Shown: piece after piece, positions 18,423 to 26,337 of the stretch
How the letters are laid out: each line of letters opens with the position of its first letter
Position numbering within the stretch: the first letter of the stretch is position 1
The notes under the pieces: model-generated
Databases searched by the model: none
What the model was told of the DNA's origin: nothing
What the model saw: the letters and a program-made list of their open reading frames with translations, nothing else
DNA from: Posidoniimonas polymericola
Lineage (GTDB): Bacteria > Planctomycetota > Planctomycetia > Pirellulales > Lacipirellulaceae
Reading direction: 5' to 3'
NCBI RefSeq assembly: GCF_007859935.1
Contig: NZ_SJPO01000002.1
Coordinates: 496,001-560,000, forward strand
DNA length: 64,000 nucleotides
Program-made: the position numbers and the translations under genes

Positions 18423-19834
18423 CAAACGCTGCACAAGAGCCGGAGGTTGGCTTCTCCACTTACGGCAAGACTTCGCTGCAGATCGCCCTAGCAGCTACGG
18501 CAATATCATTACTGCTAGCCGCCGGCTGGGCATCGCTCGGCTACGGACTCGCCGGAGTGGCCACCTATCGCTTAGTCTTCGCGCAAGACCGGCTCTTTGA
18601 CCTTCGCTGGACCGCAGTATTAATAGCAACAATTCAGTGCGTTATTACGCCTCACCTAGCATATCGCGGTGCGTATGAACACGATCGGTACGGCATGTAC
18701 GTGCCCGAGGCAGCCTATATGCCGATTGCTGTCAGTTGCCTCATTGGATTTGCGGTAGGGATTCTGTTCTTCCACACCAAGAAAGAGCGCTGGTCCCAAA
18801 TCCTCGCGGCCCGTCAGCTGCGACAAGTGCTCCTTCGTCGACCAGATCTACCGATCATTCTGTTTGCCGTTTCTCTGCTCGGATCAACTGCGTCGGCAAT
18901 CTCGCCTGCCGCTTTAGGGTTTGTAGGCTACCTGTTTGCTAACCTCAAATACACTGCGGTTGTTCTGTTCCTGCTGTCCGGTCGAAGCGATCGACTCGTG
19001 TGGACCGGCGCAGTTCTTGGATATGCTTTTCTCGAGTCTGCCGCCTCCAGCTTATTTCACGACATTTTACTCTGGGGGGCTATTGCAGGCGGGCTCCTAG
19101 CGTTCCTGCTTCAACCAACCGCGTGGACGAGAGCCGCAATTGCGGTCGCTCTCGTGGTGGCCATCATGGCAATTCAGAGCGCCAAACATGAATACCGTAC
19201 GCGGGTATGGAAGGGATCTGAGAACGCAAGCCATGGGCTGTATTTCGACATAGCGAGTGAGCGCATGATCGCACTGTGCACGGGCCGCATGCCAATCTCA
19301 GAGGTGTTCGGCGGTATGGTTCTACGGCTCAACCAAGGTTGGATTACCAGCCGAATAATACAAGTCGTACCTGCCGCTGAACCTTTCGCTGAAGGTCAAA
19401 CGATCACCAGAGGCCTACGATCCAGCCTTCTTCCACGGATACTGGCGTCTAACAAGGCCGGAGCCGGTGGCCGGGAAAACTTCGAGAGATTTACACACCT
19501 GGACCTCTCCAGAGGCACCTCGATGGGGATAGGCACCCAGGGGGAGGCGTACGCCAACTTCGGAGCGATTGGTGCTCCGATCTACCTTATGGCGTATGGC
19601 CTGGCTATCGCCTGGCTCATTTCGTCTTACGCCAAGCTATCCGAACGAATCCCATTAGCAGTTGCGATGCTTCCAAACACCTTCCTATTTGCATTAAAAG
19701 CGGAGGGTGATTTCGTTACCGTCTCGAATTTCGTCACAAAGGGATTCCTCTTTCACGCGGCAATTGCGGCCGGACTTGCTTATGCGTTCCGAGGCGGCTC
19801 CCACGCTAACAGCCGAAACCTAGACCGTTCGTGA
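18419..19834 (+). CDS. Wzy-like polysaccharide polymerase (multi-pass membrane)
   Basis: This 471-aa protein has about ten predicted membrane helices with a large non-membrane loop around residues 265-370 (IASERMIALCTGRMPISEVF). Helices resume after that, including FGAIGAPIYLMAYGLAIAWL. No enzymatic domain is recognisable. The combination of topology, a single big loop and position among transferases and next to a flippase fits an O-antigen ligase/polymerase (Wzy) role, joining repeat units on the periplasmic face. Wzy proteins are too variable for a motif-based call. The ATG overlaps the preceding stop by four bases. Confidence 0.6.
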   Translation: MTNAAQEPEVGFSTYGKTSLQIALAATAISLLLAAGWASLGYGLAGVATYRLVFAQDRLFDLRWTAVLIATIQCVITPHLAYRGAYEHDRYGMYVPEAAYMPIAVSCLIGFAVGILFFHTKKERWSQILAARQLRQVLLRRPDLPIILFAVSLLGSTASAISPAALGFVGYLFANLKYTAVVLFLLSGRSDRLVWTGAVLGYAFLESAASSLFHDILLWGAIAGGLLAFLLQPTAWTRAAIAVALVVAIMAIQSAKHEYRTRVWKGSENASHGLYFDIASERMIALCTGRMPISEVFGGMVLRLNQGWITSRIIQVVPAAEPFAEGQTITRGLRSSLLPRILASNKAGAGGRENFERFTHLDLSRGTSMGIGTQGEAYANFGAIGAPIYLMAYGLAIAWLISSYAKLSERIPLAVAMLPNTFLFALKAEGDFVTVSNFVTKGFLFHAAIAAGLAYAFRGGSHANSRNLDRS

Positions 19835-20838
19835 ATTGCGCCCACGAACCACCGCAGAATCCAATTCAACCTCGGCGACTCGATGTCGATGTAGCGAGAG
19901 GCATTGGCATCTCACTTGTCGTTCTAGGTCACATCGGGACCCCCTACTACCGCGGTATATATTTATTCCACATGCCGCTCTTCTTCTTCCTGAGCGGGCT
20001 GACTACTTCCAAGCACAAGTTGGTCGACGGCAAGTCATTCCTGATGAGCAGCCTCGCGCAGACAGTAACGTACTGCGCATACCTTCTGCTGCTTGTCGTC
20101 TGGCTGGCAAGCAGGGGCGAACTATCACGGCAGCCGCTGGTAGAGGCCGCAATTCTAGTCTGCGGCGGAGAACTTCTTGTATCTGCTGGGGCCGCGTACT
20201 GGTTTCCAACATGCCTTGTTCTCGCAAAAGTCTTGTTCCGCGGCTATCTCCTCGCTGGCACGTCTCGCATGCGACTCGTAGTCTGCCTGGCGACAATCCC
20301 AACAAGCATCGTGATTGCGAGTGCTCTACCGGAATTCTGGCTGCCCTGGGCCGCCAATGTAGCTCCGATCGCGTTTGCATTCATCCTCCTCGGGGACACC
20401 TCAAGAGGCTGGCTAGACAAGGCGAGTTCGCCGCTCAAGTCCGCAATTGTGCTTACCGGCGCGGGGGCAATCTGGGCTGCACAGGCAGGCTATCTCGAGA
20501 CGCTTGACATGAAGTATGCATCGTTTGGGCCCGTCGGATCGAGCCTAATCGCCGGGGCAATCGCGGCGCTCTGTGTATTCATCCTCTGCGGTCCTATCGC
20601 TCGAACGGCCCTGGCCGGTCCGCTAGCGGCTGTTGGCCGGAGGTCCATGCTCATCATGTACACGCACCAGTTTGTACAGCTTACGATTGCGGCGTATTGG
20701 GAAGTGAATCGCCTTGCATTGGCAATGGCGACGGTGCTCGTTTGCTGCCTGATTCACGAGTTGCTTGCGGCAACGCGGATCTCTCGAGCCGTTCTTCTAG
20801 CGGATCGCTCCGCGTATCTCACGCCTAGCAAGTGTTGA
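19831..20838 (+). CDS. Membrane acyltransferase 3 family (sugar O-acetylase)
   Basis: The 335-aa product (GTG start at 19831, overlapping the previous stop) begins with RRLDVDVARGIGISLVVLGH. This is the R-x-x-x-x-D-x-x-x-G-x-x-x-x-x-V-x-x-H arrangement of Acyl_transf_3 enzymes in which the Asp and His are functionally important. FHMPLFFFLSGL follows as the second conserved block. About ten membrane helices are predicted. Members of this group (OafA, fucose 4-O-acetylase type) transfer acetyl groups to sugars at the cytoplasmic membrane. With fcl/gmd nearby, fucose is one possible target, but this is inference. Confidence 0.85.
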   Translation: MNCAHEPPQNPIQPRRLDVDVARGIGISLVVLGHIGTPYYRGIYLFHMPLFFFLSGLTTSKHKLVDGKSFLMSSLAQTVTYCAYLLLLVVWLASRGELSRQPLVEAAILVCGGELLVSAGAAYWFPTCLVLAKVLFRGYLLAGTSRMRLVVCLATIPTSIVIASALPEFWLPWAANVAPIAFAFILLGDTSRGWLDKASSPLKSAIVLTGAGAIWAAQAGYLETLDMKYASFGPVGSSLIAGAIAALCVFILCGPIARTALAGPLAAVGRRSMLIMYTHQFVQLTIAAYWEVNRLALAMATVLVCCLIHELLAATRISRAVLLADRSAYLTPSKC

Positions 20839-20903
20839 CTCTTACCCACCTATAAGCTCTGAGAGGCACTCTCCTGCCCTACTTCGACGCCAAACGACGA
20901 ATC

Positions 20904-22037
20904 TTGATGACCTCTCCGCAGGAGTGGGGGCACATCAAGGTCTCGAAACACCACTACGCTGAAGAGCTTGTGCAAGCTGGCCATAGCGTTCACTTTCTGA
21001 ATCCGCCATGCGACGAAAAGCTGGCGGGTGGCGTCCGCTGCCGCGTGCTTGCTGATTACGGCCCGGGACGGCTCACCGTGATTGACTGGAATCGACGTAC
21101 GCCAATCGCGCTTCGGTACAAAGCAATGCCGATATATCGGAGACTCATTCAACACGAAGCGCGGAGGATTCGACAGGAAATTGATTCGTCGCTCGATCTT
21201 CTTTGGGCATTCGACCCAAATACATTCCCCGACCTAAGCGTCTTCAAGGCGGCGCACACGCTCTTCATGCCGGTCGATCCGCTTAGCTCGGACCAGCAAG
21301 TCCGCTGCGGCCTAAGCGCAGACTTGGTGGTGAGTGTAACCCCTAGCATCCTAGAGCAATTCGACTCTCCCGCCTTCGAAGGGCGAAAGCTACTGGTTGG
21401 TCACGGTCTGTGCCGCGAGTTCGAGGCTGAGGCCAGGCGTCCTCCCTCGGCGGCAACTGCCGGCTCCCCGGTGCGAGCCGGGTTTTTCGGCAACCTCGAT
21501 CGACCCAAAGTTTTTGACTACGGGATGTTTTCTTCCATTGTGGAGAGTCATCCCCAGGTCGAGTTTCACTTCTGGGGCCCCTCGTCGCTGAACGGAGAGT
21601 TCCAGAAAACGCTGGCGGATCGGCCGAATGTCTTCCCGCACGGTTGCGTCGACAAGGCAGCGCTAGCAAGTCAAATCCGGCCGATCGACGTCTTCCTGCT
21701 GATCTACGGACGAAACGAGCACCTCTTCGACCGCTCGAATGCTCATAAGATCTTGGAGTACCTCTGCACTGGCAAGGTGATCGTGTCGAGCACCATTGAA
21801 GCATACGAAGGCCGACTTGACCTACTTAGAGCGCCACGCAGCGGGGATGACACCGAATTGCCGCTTCTGTTCGCACAAACCGTCGAGGAACTGGACTCTG
21901 CTAACTCGCTCAAACTCGCCCGCCGCCGGAAGGCGTATGCGTTGGACCACACGTATCGCGCGCAGCTTACGAAGATCGAGGCTGCTCTTGAGAAGATAGC
22001 AAGCGATGCGCCCCTTAGCGAAGGGGCCACTCGTTAG
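20904..22037 (+). CDS. Glycosyltransferase (GT-B)
   Basis: The 377-aa frame begins MMTSPQEWGHIKVSKHHYAE. Homologues normally start a few residues earlier with a basic segment and a beta-strand (RRILMTSP). Here the open frame continues upstream to CTG 20874, giving AKRRILMTSPQEWGH, so the true start may be CTG 20874 or TTG 20904. The C-terminal half has AGFFGNLDRPKVFDYGMF, HFWGPSSLNG, and SNAHKILEYLCTGKVIVSS, equivalent to the donor-binding region of family 4. Sixty-five bases separate it from the acyltransferase, so it is still likely in the same transcript. Specificity unknown. Confidence 0.8.
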   Translation: MMTSPQEWGHIKVSKHHYAEELVQAGHSVHFLNPPCDEKLAGGVRCRVLADYGPGRLTVIDWNRRTPIALRYKAMPIYRRLIQHEARRIRQEIDSSLDLLWAFDPNTFPDLSVFKAAHTLFMPVDPLSSDQQVRCGLSADLVVSVTPSILEQFDSPAFEGRKLLVGHGLCREFEAEARRPPSAATAGSPVRAGFFGNLDRPKVFDYGMFSSIVESHPQVEFHFWGPSSLNGEFQKTLADRPNVFPHGCVDKAALASQIRPIDVFLLIYGRNEHLFDRSNAHKILEYLCTGKVIVSSTIEAYEGRLDLLRAPRSGDDTELPLLFAQTVEELDSANSLKLARRRKAYALDHTYRAQLTKIEAALEKIASDAPLSEGATR

Positions 22038-22283
22038 ACGTATGGCTAATCGCGGTGAGGTAACAACGTCTACTGAGCCAGTGCCCGAAAACTTCTCGGC
22101 ATGAAACGGAAGAACTGACCCGGCGCTTACGGCTGGCACCCCCGCTACCACGCTTTTCGGACAGTATTCACCGTCTTATATCGGCAGCCACTAAACAATA
22201 CGTCGTGGAAGGCAAATCCTCAGACCTGGGATCTACCAGCCGCCCCTGGAAACGATCCGATTCCGCTTCGAGTTCTTGCCTTC

Positions 22284-23621
22284 TTGCTATCGCCCCTGAG
22301 GCCCACCTGTGACTTACTCCACTCAGTTCACAACTGCTCCCATCAGGTAACTCCGATTCAAATTCAGCGATACCTCAGTAATAGGTCCGCACGAGTAATC
22401 GGTGGGCTAGCGGGCGGGCAAACGCTTGCCATGGCGTTACCAATCGCAGCAGCGCCGGCACTCAGCAGGCTGTACGCGCCCGCAGATTATGGTGCGTTCG
22501 GCCTGTACACGAGCATCTCTGCAGTGCTTGCTACGGCCGCGTCCCTGCAGTATCACGAGGCTATCCTTGCCGAACGCAACGATAAGCGCGCGGAACACTT
22601 AGTATACGCAAATATAGCTATAAGCTTACCTGTAGCCGCACTTACGGTCGCAGTGGCCGCTTTGCTTTACGTGAGCCTCCCCAGCCATAGCAGTCTAGCT
22701 GCGGCGAGAACGTGGATTTGGTTGCTTCCCGCCTCAATGCTCGCCGCTTCTGTAACCAAGTCTGTAGGAGCCCATTGCAACCGACGTGGAAACTACCGAT
22801 ACCTTGCAACGATGCCTTTGCTTATAAAAGCGTCTACTGTGCTCTTCTCGATCGCACTGGGAATACTACGTTGGGGGCCGCATGGATTATTCGCTGCCTA
22901 CTTCTGTGGGCAGTTGATCGGTGTCATTGGTTCATGTTCCATTATCCGGTCCGACAGGCTTGCCCTAGGATCAATTAAGAGCTGGCTTGCATTGGCTAAG
23001 CGGCATTCGCATTTCCCTCTATTCACGCTGCCATCGCAGTTCATTGCACAACTGAATCAACAAATCCCAATCTACGCTCTGGGGCTGGCTGGCGCAGTCG
23101 ATGACCTCGGCCTCTTTAATCGCGCCCGCATGCTGGTTGGGCTTCCGCTAACAGTGCTCGGCTCGGCTATCGGACAATTATATCGCGAGCAAGGTTCGCA
23201 AGCGTACCGATCGAAACTCGATTGTCGCGATGAGTTCAAGAAATCGCTGCGACTACTTGCGGTGTTCGCAGCCCCCTCAACCGCCACTCTGGCGCTAATA
23301 GGACCCGATCTATTCTCGGTAGTTCTTGGAGCCGAATGGCGTGAAGCTGGCGTGATCGCCCGAATACTTGCACCGATGCTGTTTCTTCGGATGACTACGG
23401 CGCCCCTTAATGCGACTCTACAGTTTTCTGGAAAGCAGAAACTGGCATTCACGCTTTCCGCTCTAAGCGTCTGTGCTCTTGCCGTCGGAGTTCTCCCCAT
23501 AGCGTCGACGGCGGGACATGCGCGCCAAATAGTCGCAGCGTACTCCGCCACAATGTCGTTGATCTACCTTGTTCACCTACGCATCTCCTGGAAAGCATGC
23601 GTCCCAGCCAATGTTTCTTAA
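22284..23621 (+). CDS. Wzx-like oligosaccharide flippase (MATE/MOP superfamily)
   Basis: The frame (445 aa from TTG 22284, true start uncertain) encodes about 12 membrane helices. The N-terminal part includes GGLAGGQTLAMALPIAAAP and LSRLYAPADYGAFGLY, the P-x-L-x-R-x-Y-x-P-x-x-Y/F-G pattern of polysaccharide biosynthesis (Wzx, RfbX) flippases. This protein should move lipid-linked repeat units across the inner membrane before polymerisation. The 246 bases upstream hold no gene. The following acyltransferase overlaps its end by 11 bases. Class is confident. Confidence 0.87.
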   Translation: MLSPLRPTCDLLHSVHNCSHQVTPIQIQRYLSNRSARVIGGLAGGQTLAMALPIAAAPALSRLYAPADYGAFGLYTSISAVLATAASLQYHEAILAERNDKRAEHLVYANIAISLPVAALTVAVAALLYVSLPSHSSLAAARTWIWLLPASMLAASVTKSVGAHCNRRGNYRYLATMPLLIKASTVLFSIALGILRWGPHGLFAAYFCGQLIGVIGSCSIIRSDRLALGSIKSWLALAKRHSHFPLFTLPSQFIAQLNQQIPIYALGLAGAVDDLGLFNRARMLVGLPLTVLGSAIGQLYREQGSQAYRSKLDCRDEFKKSLRLLAVFAAPSTATLALIGPDLFSVVLGAEWREAGVIARILAPMLFLRMTTAPLNATLQFSGKQKLAFTLSALSVCALAVGVLPIASTAGHARQIVAAYSATMSLIYLVHLRISWKACVPANVS

Positions 23622-24255
23622 GCTCGCGCGCCGTACCGCTCAGCTCCCATTCAAGACGATGGAAGCTCTATTTATTCGCCTTCCCTATTTTCATTTCGTG
23701 CGCAACACGCGAGACGCGCTTAGCCCCAACACGTTCAGAGATTGGTTTCGCCAAGAACTGCTGGGCGTGAATATTGGTCCATATTGGCCCATTCACACAT
23801 CCAGCAAAGTGACGGAATGGAAGAATATTCTGATAGGAATTGACACGTCGCCGGGAATCATGCCTGGCTGCTACATCCAAGGCATCGGAAAGGTGACGGT
23901 TGGAGACTATACGCGGGTGGGCCCGAACGTATCAATCATTAGCGCAAATCACAGCCTTTCTGATCTGCGGCAACATGAGCCGCAGGAGGTGAGAATTGGA
24001 GCATATTGCTGGCTTGGTGCCGGCAGTGTCGTGCTACCGGGAGTCGAACTCGGCGATTTCACTATCGTCGGCGCCGGCGCGATCGTAACGAAGTCTTACC
24101 CGCAAGGCTTCTGTGTACTGGCCGGCAATCCGGCAGTCCCTATAAAGTCCCTGAGCGCCGAAGAGTGTGTCCGTTATCGGCACCGCGATGAATACCACGG
24201 CTTCATTGCGGCCCGCGACTTTTCAGCGTATCGCAAGAACACTCTTCGCGTTTAA
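23611..24255 (+). CDS. Left-handed beta-helix acyltransferase
   Basis: The ATG at 23611 lies inside the flippase gene and gives 214 aa. The central part shows hexapeptide repeats: PGCYIQGIGKVTVGDYTRVG, then PNVSIISANHS with the catalytic-type His, IGAYCWLGAGSVVLPGVELG, and FTIVGAGAIVTKSYP. The terminal GNPAVPIKSL segment is also typical. These trimeric enzymes transfer acetyl or other acyl groups from CoA to sugars or amino-sugars. It differs from the WcaF-like protein at 29.6 kb in length and in its N-terminal 70 residues. Acceptor unknown. Confidence 0.88.
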   Translation: MFLKLARRTAQLPFKTMEALFIRLPYFHFVRNTRDALSPNTFRDWFRQELLGVNIGPYWPIHTSSKVTEWKNILIGIDTSPGIMPGCYIQGIGKVTVGDYTRVGPNVSIISANHSLSDLRQHEPQEVRIGAYCWLGAGSVVLPGVELGDFTIVGAGAIVTKSYPQGFCVLAGNPAVPIKSLSAEECVRYRHRDEYHGFIAARDFSAYRKNTLRV

Positions 24256-24457
24256 CTTGCATTGCCACGACTATTGCCGAAGCAGACTCAGTCAATTCGC
24301 ATGAAGTAAGATGTGAGCACAACGCCGCTGCAACTGCCCACTCATTCGACTAGAAGCCTGCGACATACACTACTGCGAAGCCGGACGATCCGGTACGCCA
24401 ATAAGATCAGGTCCCCAGTCCGGCCACAGCTCCACCGACACCGAATCAACCATCACG

Positions 24458-25282
24458 ATGCCAGCACTTCCCACTTTCATCACGATTGGAGCCATGAAAT
24501 GCGGCACCACCAGCCTTCACGACTACCTGAGTCGACATCCAAGCTTCAGCATGTCCCAGCCGAAGGAGCTGGATTTTTTCGTCGGTCGCTGTTCAAGCAA
24601 CTCGATGGAGTGGTACTGTTCCCACTTTGACGCCAGCAAGCAATTTCGCGGTGAATCGTCGCAAAACTATACAAAGGCTCACTCTCCGTTATACGCAGGA
24701 GCCGCAGAGCGAGTAGCGTCTGTTCTACCTAATTGCAAACTGATCTATTTAGTCAGAGACCCAATCGCCCGCTATCAGTCTCATAAGCTGGAAACACTCT
24801 ATGGTGAGACCCGTCGCGACATTGCCTGGGCTAAAGAAAATAACCACTACGTCAAGACCGGGCTCTACTACTACCAGCTATCGCACTATCTTAACTACTT
24901 TTCACTTGAGCAGGTGATGGTTGTCGATCTTGCCGACCTTAAAGATCGACGCCTTGACACCATGAACGCGATTTTCCGTTTCCTTGGAGCTTCGGAGTTG
25001 GACAACCCTGGGGTGTTCGACTTCCAGTCGAACTCGTTTGCGGAGAAGGTCGCTCCGCGGTTCATTCGCGAGAATATCGCCTATCGTGTGGCGAATCGCA
25101 TAGCCCCCAAGTTGACAGCAAGTGTTTTCAGTTCCGATCGTGTTCGCAGAACGCTTATGCCCAACTCAAGACCAACACCTCTCACGGAAGGCGAGAAGGA
25201 TCGATTGTCGTCGATCTTTGAACCCGACGTGAACAAGCTGCGCAAGTTGCTAGGCCGAGACTTCTCCGATTGGGCGGTCTAA
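24458..25282 (+). CDS. Sulfotransferase (PAPS-dependent)
   Basis: The 274-aa protein carries both PAPS-binding elements of the sulfotransferase family. The 5'-phosphosulfate loop is GAMKCGTTSL at residues 11-20, preceded by a beta-strand; the 3'-phosphate site is LIYLVRDPIARYQSH. Another conserved piece is VKTGLYYYQLSHYLNYF, found in heparan- and NodH-like carbohydrate sulfotransferases. It should add sulfate to hydroxyl or amino groups of the polysaccharide repeat. No signal peptide, so action on the cytoplasmic lipid-linked intermediate is expected. Two hundred bases precede it without a gene. A second, unrelated-looking sulfotransferase follows. Confidence 0.9.
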   Translation: MPALPTFITIGAMKCGTTSLHDYLSRHPSFSMSQPKELDFFVGRCSSNSMEWYCSHFDASKQFRGESSQNYTKAHSPLYAGAAERVASVLPNCKLIYLVRDPIARYQSHKLETLYGETRRDIAWAKENNHYVKTGLYYYQLSHYLNYFSLEQVMVVDLADLKDRRLDTMNAIFRFLGASELDNPGVFDFQSNSFAEKVAPRFIRENIAYRVANRIAPKLTASVFSSDRVRRTLMPNSRPTPLTEGEKDRLSSIFEPDVNKLRKLLGRDFSDWAV

Positions 25283-25508
25283 CCACCTCCTGTGACTCCA
25301 AACTCTCCCGCCTAGGGCAGTTAACCTGGGATCAGACATTCGCGAAGGCAGCCGCAATCGAGTTCAACCATAAGTTGTCCTCTCGACCGTTGGCTGAATC
25401 AAACACTTGAATTGAATAATCACCGTTTCACGGCCGGCATTGCTGTTAACTCAGATCCGCAGACAGCATTCAGGTTTCTCGCTATTAGTCGATAATAGGT
25501 AAGTGCAA

Positions 25509-26126
25509 ATGCATCCTAAAGTATTCTGTATTGGATTCCATAAGACGGGCACTTCTAGTCTTGGCGTAGCATTGGGGCGTCTTGGCTATCGTGTGACAGG
25601 CCCAAATGGGGTTCACGATCCAAGGATTGCGGAGAACGTTCACGCGATGTGCTACGACTTGGTAGAGCAGTTTGATGCATTTCAAGACAATCCTTGGCCA
25701 ATCATCTACAAGGATCTCGATATGAGGTTTCCCGCCAGCAAATTCATCCTAACAATTAGACGCCCAGAAGCCTGGATAAGGAGTCAAGTCAAGCACTTTG
25801 GCCGAGATGTGACGCCAATGAGGCAATGGATTTATGGCGTTGGGTGCCCCGAGGGTAACGAGCCCGTGTATACCAAACGTTTTCAAGACCACAATGACGA
25901 AGTCATCGAGTACTTCAAGGACCGCCCGCATGACCTTCTTGTCCTAGATCTCGCCGAAGGGGATGGCTGGGAGAAACTATGCCCGTTCTTAGGGGCGAGA
26001 ATTCCAAGAAAAGCATTTCCGCATGCCAATAAGGCCCGCGATAGAGAGGGCTTGAGTGCGACTCTGCTTTCGCCCGCAAGAAAATTCAAAACTCTACTGA
26101 ACGGGGTTTGGAGTCGCCCATCATGA
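25509..26126 (+). CDS. P-loop sulfotransferase family protein
   Basis: The preferred ATG at 25509 (205 aa) has AGGTAA nine bases upstream; a GTG two codons earlier is possible. The N-terminus CIGFHKTGTSSLGVALGRLG is the PAPS-binding P-loop of the Sulfotransfer_4 type, with FHKTGT instead of the GAMKCGTT of its neighbour. ILTIRRPEAWIRSQVKHF is the 3'-phosphate site. A C-terminal WEKLCPFLGARIPRKAFPHAN motif is typical for the group. Two different sulfotransferases in a row suggest sulfation at two positions. It lies 226 bases downstream of the first one and before a predicted hairpin terminator. Confidence 0.87.
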   Translation: MHPKVFCIGFHKTGTSSLGVALGRLGYRVTGPNGVHDPRIAENVHAMCYDLVEQFDAFQDNPWPIIYKDLDMRFPASKFILTIRRPEAWIRSQVKHFGRDVTPMRQWIYGVGCPEGNEPVYTKRFQDHNDEVIEYFKDRPHDLLVLDLAEGDGWEKLCPFLGARIPRKAFPHANKARDREGLSATLLSPARKFKTLLNGVWSRPS

Positions 26127-26179
26127 ACGACATTTCTAGCTGGCCATGCCGATTGCCTCAGGCGGTCCTTGGAAGCTCT

Positions 26180-26201
26180 AACGAAGTCTACTGACTTCGT
26201 T
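26180..26201 (+). terminator. Hairpin, possible terminator
   Basis: A perfect 9-bp stem AACGAAGTC/GACTTCGTT with a TACT loop lies 54 bases after the second sulfotransferase. It is followed by GTTATCTC, only a weak T-tract. It may terminate or attenuate the operon before the acyltransferase gene, exactly the kind of signal a NusG-like antiterminator would override. Confidence 0.45.
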
Positions 26202-26337
26202 GTTATCTCGATCCGCGGTTGCAAGTGTCGACGATTTCAGGTGGTTCTGCGAGGGCTGCTTGCTTTCTTACCATCTGCTGAAGGGCGATGACACCCGCAG
26301 CGTCCCGCCAACGCTCGTGTAAAGTGCACCCCACTCA

